Origin: Pyxidicoccus xibeiensis
GTDB taxonomy: Bacteria; Myxococcota; Myxococcia; Myxococcales; Myxococcaceae
NCBI RefSeq assembly: GCF_024198175.1
Contig: NZ_JAJVKV010000009.1
Location: 124,001-188,000 of the forward strand
Reading direction: 5' to 3'
Length of the DNA stretch: 64,000 bases
The notes under the pieces are model-generated. The model ran no database searches. It was given only the letters and a program-made list of their open reading frames with translations, and was not told where the DNA came from. Below are positions 1 through 62,997 of this stretch, in pieces. A program made the translations under genes and the position numbers. Position 1 is the first letter of the stretch, and every line of letters begins with the position of its first letter.

Positions 1-961
1 CCTGTCCTCCCAGCTCTTCAGCATCGCCCGCACGCTGGTGCGCGGCGCCGACGAGCTGCCCAAGGAGAACGGCCAGCGCCTGCGCGAGTTCAGCCAGGCC
101 GGCCTGCCCGCCCTCAAGGCCCAGCTGCTCAGCCCCGCCCCCATCTACCCGGAGCTGGAGATTGCCCGCCTGACGTTCAGCCTCACCAAGATGCGCGAGG
201 AGCTGGGCGCGGACCACCCGTTCGTCAAGAAGGTGCTCGGCAAGGAGTCCCCGGAGAAGCTGGCCGCCCGCGTCATCAAGGGCTCCAAGCTGCGTGACGT
301 GAAGGTGCGCGAGGCCCTGTTCACCGGTGGCAAGGCCGCCGTGGACGCCTCCAAGGACCCGATGATCGAGCTGGCGAGGCTGGTGGACCCGGATGCCCGC
401 GCCATCCGCAAGAACTACGAGGAGAACATCGAGGCCGTCGTCCGCAAGAACAGCGAGCTCATCGCCAAGGCGAAGTTCGAGGTCTACGGCACCAACCAGT
501 ACCCGGACGCCACGTTCAGCCTGCGCCTGTCCTACGGCTCGGTGAAGGGCTACATGGAGGACGGCAAGAAGGTGGAGCCCATCACCCAGATGGCCAACAC
601 CTTCGACCGTCACACCGGCGAGGACCCGTTCGCCCTGCCCCCGTCCTGGCTGAAGTCGCAGAACATCCTCGACGGCAAGACGGGGATGAACTTCGTCTCC
701 ACCAACGACATCATCGGCGGCAACTCCGGCTCGCCCATCATCAACAAGGACGCGGAGATCGTCGGCCTGGTGTTCGACGGCAACATCCAGTCCCTGGGCG
801 GTGAGTACGGCTTCGACGAGAGCGTCAACCGCACCGTGTCCGTGCACAGCGACGCCATCATCGAGTCGCTGAAGAAGATCTACGGCGCCACCCGCGTCCT
901 CGAGGAGCTGCGCCCCGGCAGCACCAAGGTGCCGCCCGTGAAGACCAACCCGGCGGGGTAG
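1..961 (+). CDS. S46 family dipeptidyl-peptidase (DPP7-like), C-terminal part
   Basis: This is the 3' end of a gene that starts before the window; the frame is open from base 2, so an internal GTG at 38 is not the start. About 320 residues are visible. The protein ends with the serine-protease half of an S46 exopeptidase, which in this family removes dipeptides from oligopeptide N-termini in the periplasm. The catalytic motif GGNSGSP is present, with the nucleophile Ser codon at 725-727. Counting from that Ser (655 in Porphyromonas numbering), residues 671-673 are Phe-Asp-Gly. As I recall, Gly673 marks DPP7-type specificity for hydrophobic or broad substrates, while Arg673 marks DPP11 (acidic). 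The gene converges on guaA, with a terminator hairpin between them. I am confident of the family and moderately confident of the subtype. Confidence 0.9.
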   Translation, partial: LSSQLFSIARTLVRGADELPKENGQRLREFSQAGLPALKAQLLSPAPIYPELEIARLTFSLTKMREELGADHPFVKKVLGKESPEKLAARVIKGSKLRDVKVREALFTGGKAAVDASKDPMIELARLVDPDARAIRKNYEENIEAVVRKNSELIAKAKFEVYGTNQYPDATFSLRLSYGSVKGYMEDGKKVEPITQMANTFDRHTGEDPFALPPSWLKSQNILDGKTGMNFVSTNDIIGGNSGSPIINKDAEIVGLVFDGNIQSLGGEYGFDESVNRTVSVHSDAIIESLKKIYGATRVLEELRPGSTKVPPVKTNPAG

Positions 962-988
962 TCACCCCCTGAGGGGCCCTGAAGCAAG

Positions 989-1024
989 AAGAGGCTGCCC
1001 GGAGCGAATCCCGGGCAGCCTCTT
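989..1024. terminator. Perfect 14-bp hairpin between convergent genes, likely bidirectional terminator
   Basis: Bases 989-1002 pair perfectly with 1011-1024 around an 8-nt loop. The arm starts with AA and ends with TT, and the stem is followed by a T-rich TTGCTTT. It lies 28 bp after the stop of the S46 peptidase gene and 23 bp beyond the end of guaA on the other strand, so it can serve both. Confidence 0.85.
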
Positions 1025-1046
1025 TGCTTTCTACCGCCCTACCCGC

Positions 1047-2600
<1,554 letters not shown>

Positions 2601-2698
2601 CGGAGGTCTCCAAGGGGCGTCGTTGACGGCTGGGGGCCCTTATCGCTACAAACTTCCGGAAATCAACGCCCAAGTACCTTCAATTGTTCGAGGTCTGG
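2601..2698. promoter_or_regulatory. Divergent intergenic region between guaA and the lipoprotein gene
   Basis: This 98-bp gap must hold the promoters and ribosome binding sites of both divergent genes. A GGAG for guaA is visible on the minus strand (plus-strand bases 2608-2611). A weak CGAGG lies about 5 nt before the lipoprotein ATG. The stretch 2641-2690 is noticeably more A/T-rich than its surroundings, as expected for promoters, but I see no convincing -35/-10 pair, purine box or riboswitch. Confidence 0.45.
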
Positions 2699-3331
2699 AT
2701 GCTCCGCCGTCTGTCCGCCCCCACTGCTGCGACCCTGCTCCTGCTGTGCACTCCTGGCTGCGTGAAGGAGATCTCCTCGGACGAGCGGCTGGACCGCGAG
2801 ACCCAGAACCTGGCGGTGAAGGACACGCCCGGGGCTGCCGAGCTGCAGAAGCTCTCCTGTGAAGACACCACCGACGCGCTCGGCAAGGCGCGCAACGTCA
2901 ACCGGCCGGAGACGGACCGGCTGGTGGACTACATCGAGCTGTACACCTCGCTCCGCAAGCGCACGGCGACCTTCGAGGACGCCATGAACCGCAACCCGGA
3001 CCTGAACTACCGCGAGGGCAGCCAGCAGATCGTCAACGCCAAGGACACCTGCATCCAGCAGACGGCCGACGTCCGGGTGGAGTTCGAGACCTACATCCGC
3101 GAGCTGGTGGAGGTGCCCACCGTCCAGGAAATCAAGGGCGGCAACACCGTCACCATCGCCCGGCTCGACTTCAACACCCTGCGCCAGGCGATTGAGACGC
3201 TGGAGCCGGACGACAAGGACGCGCTCCTCAACCGCGTGGCCAACGCGGAGAAGAAGGTGCAGCCGGCGTCCGCGCCTGCCTCCGAGGAGGGCGACAAGCC
3301 CGCCGGTGGCGGCCGCAAGAAGACCCGGTAG
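2699..3331 (+). CDS. Predicted lipoprotein of unknown function
   Basis: A 210-residue protein that I do not recognise. It starts at ATG 2699; a TTG 15 bases upstream is in frame but would put charged and bulky residues before the signal peptide. Residues 1-21 form a lipoprotein signal: MLRR, a hydrophobic stretch including LLLL, then TPGC with Cys21 as the likely lipidated residue. Proline at -2 is unusual for a lipobox. The mature part is mostly charged and probably helical, with no transmembrane segment. The tail from about residue 185 is low-complexity, rich in Ala, Pro, Glu, Gly and Lys, and ends RKKTR. The gene diverges from guaA and converges on guaB, so context gives no function. Confidence 0.8.
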   Translation: MLRRLSAPTAATLLLLCTPGCVKEISSDERLDRETQNLAVKDTPGAAELQKLSCEDTTDALGKARNVNRPETDRLVDYIELYTSLRKRTATFEDAMNRNPDLNYREGSQQIVNAKDTCIQQTADVRVEFETYIRELVEVPTVQEIKGGNTVTIARLDFNTLRQAIETLEPDDKDALLNRVANAEKKVQPASAPASEEGDKPAGGGRKKTR

Positions 3332-3360
3332 CGCCGGCCGCTCCACCGTCCTCCAACGAG

Positions 3361-3394
3361 AAAGGGGCCCCGCCGTCACGGCGTGGGCCCCTTC
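3361..3394. terminator. GC-rich hairpin between lipoprotein gene and guaB, likely bidirectional terminator
   Basis: The arm AAGGGGCCC pairs with GGGCCCCTT. The inner part (CGCCG against CGGCGT) pairs with a small bulge, and the loop is about 4 nt. It lies 30 bp after the lipoprotein stop and about 50 bp beyond the 3' end of guaB on the minus strand. The flanking A and T runs are short. Confidence 0.7.
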
Positions 3395-3446
3395 GCATTT
3401 CCAGGGGACGGACCGGGGAGCCAGGCCCCGGGCCGCCCGGCCGCCG

Positions 3447-4904
<1,458 letters not shown>

Positions 4905-5079
4905 GAGCGGCGCTCCCGGGGCATGAAATACCCGCCGGGCACCAGCGCCTGCGGGTGCGGTTCCATACGAGGTACGCTGTCAGGGCGCAACCGGGAAGGG
5001 AGGTCTTTTTGACGCCCGTTCCCTCGGACTTCGGGCGATAATCCCGACGTCTCTCCCCTCTCGTCTCAGGAACCGGGCT
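4905..5079. promoter_or_regulatory. Divergent intergenic region between guaB and the PilZ-Hsp70 gene
   Basis: These 175 bp contain the guaB ribosome binding site (GGGAG, plus-strand bases 4913-4917). They also hold an AGGAA at about 5069-5073 that fits the TTG start at 5080. There is a T-run at 5006-5010 and a small dyad around 5014-5035 (GCCCG...CGGGC), of unknown meaning. I see no convincing promoter boxes. Confidence 0.4.
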
Positions 5080-7386
5080 TTGACGGAATCGAATCAGGGT
5101 GCGGTCGGGCTGGTCGTGAAGCTGCCCTTCGCGACACCCGAGGAGTTCCTGGCGAAGTACGGCGCCAACGTCACCCGGGGAGGCATCTACCTGCGCGCCC
5201 GCGCGGTGAAGCCGCCGGGGACGCTCGTCACGCTGGACCTGCGGCTGGCCGGGGGCGAGCGCCTCATCCACGCCTCCGCGGTCGTCCACTTCGTCACCGG
5301 TCAGGCCGGCCAGGGCGTGCCCGGCATGGGCCTGCGCTTCCTGAACATGGACGCGCAGACGCGCCGCTTCCTCGACTCGGCGCTCGTCACCCTGCCCCAC
5401 GCCCAGTCGGACGTCCCCCCGGTCCCCAACGGCGTGGGCGCGGCCGACTACACCGTCCCACCTCCCGCTTCCGCCGCCGCGCCCGCGGCGCTCGCTCCGG
5501 CGGCGCCCGCCGTGGCTCCCGCGCCGGGTGCGCCGCCGGCCGCGCCGGTGATGATGACGGACGAGGCGCTGGGGCTGACGACGGAGGAGCCCAAGCGCAC
5601 CGGCCTCATCATCGGCATCGACCTGGGGACGACGAACTCCTGCGCGGCGTACACGCGCAACGGGAAGCCCGGGGTGCTGCCCAGCCGCGAGGGCCACAAC
5701 ACGGTGCCCTCCATCATCGCCGTCAACACGCGCGGCAAGCTGGTGGTGGGCCACCCCGCCAAGGGGCAGATGCTCACCAACCCCCGGCAGACGGTGTACG
5801 GCGCCAAGCGACTGGTGGGCCGGGCCTACAGCTCCACCGTGGTGGAGCACATCAAGGACCGTTTCCACTACGAGATTGCCGCGGGCGCCAACGGCGACGC
5901 GGGCGTGAAGCTGGGCGACAAGATCTACACGCTGCAGCAGCTGTCCGCGCTCATCCTCCGCGAGGTGCGCGAGGTGGCGCAGAACCAGCTGGGGCAGCCC
6001 ATCTCCCGCGCGGTCATCACCGTCCCCGCCTACTACAACGACAACCAGCGCCACGCGGTGCGCGAGGCCGGGAAGCTGGCCGGCCTGTACGTGGAGCGCA
6101 TCCTCAACGAGCCCACCGCGGCGGCGCTGGCGTACGGCTACGGCCGCAAGCTGAACCAGCGCGTGCTGGTGTACGACCTGGGCGGCGGCACGTTCGACGC
6201 GTCCGTGCTGGAGCTGAACGACAACGTCTACGAGGTCATCTCCACCGGCGGCGACACGTTCCTCGGCGGGCTCGACTTCGACAACGCCATCGTCGCGTAC
6301 CTGCTGGAGGAGTTCCACAAGAAGGCCGGCCGGCCCTTCCAGGGGGACCGGGTGGCCATGCAGCGCATCAACGACGCGGCCGAGCGCGCCAAGTGCGCGC
6401 TGTCGGAGCGCACGGAGATGCGCGTGCACGTGGCCTTCGTCACGATGATCGACGACAAGCCCTATGACCTGGACGTCACGCTGACGCGCCAGAAGCTCAT
6501 CGAGCTGACCGAGGGCCTGGTGGACCGCACCGTCCAGGTCTGCGACGAGGTGCTCAAGGTCAAGGGGCTGGGGCCCAAGGACGTGGACGAGGTCATCCTC
6601 GTCGGAGGGCAGAGCCGCTTCCCGCTGGTGCACGAGAAGATCACCCGGTTCTTCGGCAAGCCGCCCAGCAAGGGCGTGCACCCGGACGAGGCCGTCGCGC
6701 TGGGCGCGGCGCTGCTGGCGCACAGCCTGGGACAGCTCGAGGGCGTGGTCCTCATCGACGTGCTGCCCATGGCCATCGGCGTGGGCCTGCCGGGTGGGCG
6801 CTTCAAGCCCGTGCTGGAGCGCAACACGTCGCTGCCGGCCACCAAGAGCTACTCGCTCTCCACGCACCGCGACGGGCAGACGGAGCTGGAGCTCACGGTG
6901 TTCCAGGGTGACTCCGACAAGGCGTCGGACAACGAGTACCTGGGCACGCTGAAGCTGGCGGGGCTGCCCAAGCGGCCGCGCGGCGGCGTGCAGGTGTCCA
7001 TCACCTTCGAGGTGAACAACGAGTCCCTGCTGAAGGTCACCGCGCGCGAGGCCACCTCGGGCCGCGTGGTGACGAGCACCTTCTCCACCCGGGACACCCC
7101 CGAGGCGGTGAAGGCGAAGCTGGCGCAGATGGAGGCCGAGAGCATGTCGGCCTCCAGCGCGCACGCGGGCGCGGTGGCCACGGGCCCCGCGTCGCCCGTC
7201 AAGGCGCCCACCGAGGCGGTGCCGGCTCACGCGGCCGGGGCGCACACCCAGGCGCCGAAGTCACCACCGGCGCCCAGGGGTGCCACCCAGGCGCCTGCGG
7301 GAGTACATGCGGCGACCGCGGCCGTGACGGTCCCGAAGCAGAAGGGCTTCATGCGCTGGCTCAAGGGCCTCTTCGGACGGGCCTGA
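5080..7386 (+). CDS. PilZ-like domain fused to Hsp70 (DnaK-family) chaperone
   Basis: A 768-residue fusion. Residues 1-115 resemble the PilZ-like domain common in myxobacteria (TIGR02266 type), but I do not see the c-di-GMP-binding RxxxR and D/NxSxxG motifs intact. Residues 120-170 are an Ala/Pro linker. From residue 175 there is a full Hsp70: phosphate-1 loop GIDLGTTNS (179-187), phosphate-2 YDLGGGTFD (from 365), then a beta-sandwich substrate domain to about 690. The C-terminus is a second low-complexity linker ending in a basic amphipathic helix, MRWLKGLFGRA, where canonical DnaK has an EEVD-like tail. No DnaJ or GrpE gene is adjacent. The start is TTG at 5080, preceded by AGGAA with 6-7 nt spacing; no ATG is available nearby. 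It is probably a specialised chaperone rather than the housekeeping DnaK. Confidence 0.88.
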   Translation: MTESNQGAVGLVVKLPFATPEEFLAKYGANVTRGGIYLRARAVKPPGTLVTLDLRLAGGERLIHASAVVHFVTGQAGQGVPGMGLRFLNMDAQTRRFLDSALVTLPHAQSDVPPVPNGVGAADYTVPPPASAAAPAALAPAAPAVAPAPGAPPAAPVMMTDEALGLTTEEPKRTGLIIGIDLGTTNSCAAYTRNGKPGVLPSREGHNTVPSIIAVNTRGKLVVGHPAKGQMLTNPRQTVYGAKRLVGRAYSSTVVEHIKDRFHYEIAAGANGDAGVKLGDKIYTLQQLSALILREVREVAQNQLGQPISRAVITVPAYYNDNQRHAVREAGKLAGLYVERILNEPTAAALAYGYGRKLNQRVLVYDLGGGTFDASVLELNDNVYEVISTGGDTFLGGLDFDNAIVAYLLEEFHKKAGRPFQGDRVAMQRINDAAERAKCALSERTEMRVHVAFVTMIDDKPYDLDVTLTRQKLIELTEGLVDRTVQVCDEVLKVKGLGPKDVDEVILVGGQSRFPLVHEKITRFFGKPPSKGVHPDEAVALGAALLAHSLGQLEGVVLIDVLPMAIGVGLPGGRFKPVLERNTSLPATKSYSLSTHRDGQTELELTVFQGDSDKASDNEYLGTLKLAGLPKRPRGGVQVSITFEVNNESLLKVTAREATSGRVVTSTFSTRDTPEAVKAKLAQMEAESMSASSAHAGAVATGPASPVKAPTEAVPAHAAGAHTQAPKSPPAPRGATQAPAGVHAATAAVTVPKQKGFMRWLKGLFGRA

Positions 7387-7413
7387 GCTTCCTCACCTGC
7401 TCTCGCAGTGGCC

Positions 7414-7444
7414 GTGTGGCGCACGCAGGGGCCGTGCGCCACAC
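7414..7444. terminator. Perfect 12-bp hairpin after the Hsp70 gene
   Basis: Bases 7414-7425 pair perfectly with 7433-7444 around a 7-nt loop, 27 bp after the Hsp70 stop and 118 bp before the megasynthetase ATG. No T-run follows, so it is not a classical intrinsic terminator. It could still end Hsp70 transcription, protect the 3' end, or act as a regulatory stem in the megasynthetase leader. Confidence 0.55.
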
Positions 7445-7561
7445 AAGTATCAAATCCAGGGCCGGAGTAACTGTGTGGTCAATCTGTCCGACCTTTATCA
7501 GTCGGGGGGGCCTGTTATTAAGCGCAGCCGTCGATAACTGGACGGAAGAGCGCTGCCCTAC
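7445..7561 (+). promoter_or_regulatory. Leader/promoter region of the megasynthetase gene
   Basis: This region is more A/T-rich than its surroundings. It contains a 5-bp dyad, CCGAC (7488-7492) and GTCGG (7501-7505), with an A/T-rich 8-nt centre, which could be an operator half-site pair or a small stem. An A/T-rich TTATTAA at 7515-7521 could be a -10-like element, but no -35 at proper spacing is clear. The purine stretch GGAAG at 7544-7548 is 13 nt from the ATG, a long spacing for a ribosome binding site. The only promoter able to serve the 53-kb gene must be here or upstream. Confidence 0.45.
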
Positions 7562-60784
<53,223 letters not shown>

Positions 60785-60807
60785 CGCCAGGTCAGGCCCC
60801 AGCCCTT

Positions 60808-60832
60808 CGCCCGGGTGAGCAGTCCCCGGGCG
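60808..60832. terminator. GC hairpin just after the megasynthetase stop
   Basis: CGCCCGGG (60808-60815) pairs with CCCGGGCG (60825-60832), and the stem can be extended by a T-A and weaker pairs. It starts 24 bp after the stop codon and has no T-run. Together with the next hairpin it probably ends the 53-kb transcript. Confidence 0.5.
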
Positions 60833-60871
60833 AGGCCCTCCACCTGGCGAACGCCTGACGCGCCCCCGACC

Positions 60872-60906
60872 GGGAGCCCTGACAGCAAGCGACTGTCGGG
60901 GCTCCC
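60872..60906. terminator. 14-bp hairpin between megasynthetase and CHAT genes
   Basis: GGGAGCCCTGACAG (60872-60885) pairs with CTGTCGGGGCTCCC (60893-60906), with one G-T wobble and a 7-nt loop. No T-run follows. Its place, 55 bp before the CHAT start, separates the two transcription units or forms the CHAT leader stem. Confidence 0.6.
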
Positions 60907-60960
60907 CTCGCGCGCATCACATCCGCGTCCGCGAAGACACACCCTTCAAGGGGAGAGGGA
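60907..60960 (+). promoter_or_regulatory. Short leader with strong ribosome binding site for the CHAT gene
   Basis: The leader ends in a purine stretch AAGGGGAGAGGGA directly before ATG 60961, giving GGAG (60952-60955) at 5 nt spacing, a strong Shine-Dalgarno. No clear promoter boxes are visible in the 54 bp, so the promoter may overlap the upstream hairpin. Confidence 0.55.
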
Positions 60961-62997
60961 ATGTCATCCAGACCGTGGTTGCAGATCGCCATCACACGTG
61001 AGGGAAGCGCGCTGAGGGCCAAGGCCCAGGGCAGCGGCGGAGAGAACCCCGCGTCCCACATCCTTCCCGACCTCACCGTCGAGCAGCTCGAGGCGTTCGG
61101 TGAGCAGGTCCGCCAGGCGGCGGAGCGCGGCGAGGGGTTGGGAGACGCGATGTGGCAGGCCCAGCTCATCCACCAGGCTCTCTTCCAGGCGAACCTCGGG
61201 GCCGTGCATCAGCGGCAGCGCGGCGGCGAGGCCCCCCTGCCGGTCCTGCTGAGATTCAAGCTCGACACGGATCGCCTCCTCCAGGCCGTTCCCTGGGAAG
61301 CGCTCTGCGAGCCTGAGAGGACCTCGGAATTCCTGGGGAGCTCGACGGATGTGCACGTGGCGCGGGACGTCACCTCGAACGAGCGCTCCCAGTTCCGCGA
61401 GGTGAAGTCAGCCGTCCGCGTGCTGGCCGTGGCGCTTCCCGGGGGCGGAGCCGTCACCCGGCTGCGTGCCGCGCTCGAGAAACCCATCCAGGCTGGCGAG
61501 GTGGAGTTCGAGGCCCTCGTGGGCAACCAGGCGCGGCTTCGCTCCCTCATCGACCGTCTGGCGCTGGAGCCGACGCCTCACGTCATCCACTTCGTCGGAC
61601 ATGGGCGGGTCGGTGAATCCGGGCATCCCCAGCTCCAGGTGCTGGATGACGACGGCAACGAGACGTGGATCGGCGCGGAGACGCTGGCCCGGCTGCTCCG
61701 CAGGTTCTGCCGGAAGACGCTGCGCCTGGTCGTCCTGGATGCGTGCGAAGGGGCCCGGCCAGGGGCCCTCGCCAGCTCGGCGGAGGTGATTGCCCGGGAG
61801 GCGTCCGCCGCGGTCATCGCCTGGCTCTGGCCCGTGAGGGCGGACATCACCCAGTACTGTGCGGAGGCTTTCTACCGGTCGCTCACCCGCGAGTCCGCGC
61901 TCGAGGGCGACGTCGCCGTCAGCCTCAACGATGCCCGGATGACGATGCTCGCCCGGGGGAACAACACCGCCGAGGCCTTCTCCCCCGTGCTCTACCTGCG
62001 CGGAGACAGCTCCGTCCTGTTCGACTTCAGGAACCGGCGTGTCCTCAAGCCGCTGCCCCCGCTGCCCAATCCCTTCCGGGTCCGGGAGCCCTCCCCCGCC
62101 CTCGACAAGCTCCTGCGCAAGCCCTTCACGCTGGTGCTGGGCGACCGCTGGAGCAACGAGCGCGGCATGCTGGACGGCTTCCGCAAGCGGCTCCGACAGG
62201 CCCTCACCCAGAAGGTGGGCGAGGTTCCCGACAGCATCTCCATGAGCGCCCTCACGCAGTACTACGCGCAGCACTTCGAGGAGCACCGCCTGAACATCGA
62301 GTTCCAGCAGGTCTTCCGGAACACCGCTACCTCGGAACCGCTGGTCGACGAGCTGGCACGCCGTATGGCGCCCGGCGTCCACGTCACCCTCATGCGCTTT
62401 CCCCTGCTGGAGCTGGCCATCGCCGAGCATCAGCCCGACGTCACGGTCCACGTCATCACGCCCCCCGGGCGCGACGGCGGTCGCGTCACCCTGCTCCGGC
62501 GTGAGGGCGGAGCGCGAGAGTGGACGACGGTCGACCCAGACCCCCGGCTTACGTCCCTGAATCCGGAGAACGACATCATCGTGCTCCACCTCTTCTGCGG
62601 GTACCTGCCCTCGAGCATCTACATGCGGCCCCTGCTCACCGAGGATGACTACCTCCTGGGCGTCAGCGAGCTGGAGAGCATGCTGATCGGCGAGAGCGGC
62701 GACCAGTTCTCCCCGGACCTCGTCAACGAGCTGGTGGCCTGTCTGACGAGCCGGCCCGCCCTCATCCTGGGCATGTCGATGCTGACCTGGCATCACCGGA
62801 TGCTGCTCTACCGCATCTTCGGCAAGGTGCCGCTGCCCACCGGCAGCCTGGTCATCCTGGAGCCCGGGGAGATGGAGCGCGAGCTGTGGGAGCGTGGGCG
62901 GAGCCTGCCCGCGCGCATGGGCGTGCAGGTGCTGGAGCTGGACGCCTCCGAGGTAGTGCTGCCCACCAGCCCCGATGCCCGGAGGGAGAGCGCATGA
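60961..62997 (+). CDS. CHAT-domain (caspase-like) protease with degenerate SIR2-like C-terminal region
   Basis: A 678-residue protein. Residues 1-350 are a CHAT peptidase: PWEAL at 111-115, catalytic His214 in HFVGHG, and Cys262 in VLDACEG, followed by the usual AxAVIAWLWPV and AEAFYRSL elements. Residues about 385-665 resemble SIR2-like NAD-binding domains of defence proteins: a glycine-turn start FTLVLGDRW, the LTEDDYL and TSRPALILGMSMLTWHHR motifs. The usual GAG, TNxD and HG catalytic motifs appear replaced (GDRWSNERG, LMRFPLLE, FCG), so NADase activity is unlikely. The assignment of this half is tentative. The strong RBS and a 4-bp overlap with the nSTAND gene show a coupled operon. It is probably a protease effector switched on by the partner ATPase. 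No signal peptide is visible, so it should be cytosolic. Confidence 0.85.
   Translation: MSSRPWLQIAITREGSALRAKAQGSGGENPASHILPDLTVEQLEAFGEQVRQAAERGEGLGDAMWQAQLIHQALFQANLGAVHQRQRGGEAPLPVLLRFKLDTDRLLQAVPWEALCEPERTSEFLGSSTDVHVARDVTSNERSQFREVKSAVRVLAVALPGGGAVTRLRAALEKPIQAGEVEFEALVGNQARLRSLIDRLALEPTPHVIHFVGHGRVGESGHPQLQVLDDDGNETWIGAETLARLLRRFCRKTLRLVVLDACEGARPGALASSAEVIAREASAAVIAWLWPVRADITQYCAEAFYRSLTRESALEGDVAVSLNDARMTMLARGNNTAEAFSPVLYLRGDSSVLFDFRNRRVLKPLPPLPNPFRVREPSPALDKLLRKPFTLVLGDRWSNERGMLDGFRKRLRQALTQKVGEVPDSISMSALTQYYAQHFEEHRLNIEFQQVFRNTATSEPLVDELARRMAPGVHVTLMRFPLLELAIAEHQPDVTVHVITPPGRDGGRVTLLRREGGAREWTTVDPDPRLTSLNPENDIIVLHLFCGYLPSSIYMRPLLTEDDYLLGVSELESMLIGESGDQFSPDLVNELVACLTSRPALILGMSMLTWHHRMLLYRIFGKVPLPTGSLVILEPGEMERELWERGRSLPARMGVQVLELDASEVVLPTSPDARRESA

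Noticed and set aside
2684..3331. Lipoprotein start at TTG 2684
   Set aside because: ATG 2699 gives a proper signal peptide with basic N-terminus; the TTG would add MFEVW before it and lies closer to the weak purine stretch.
7414..7444. Classical intrinsic terminator
   Set aside because: The stem is perfect but no T-run follows, so it is listed with reduced confidence.
62110..62960. Active SIR2 NADase effector
   Set aside because: The expected GAG, TNxD and HG catalytic motifs are not present, so only a SIR2-like fold is suggested.
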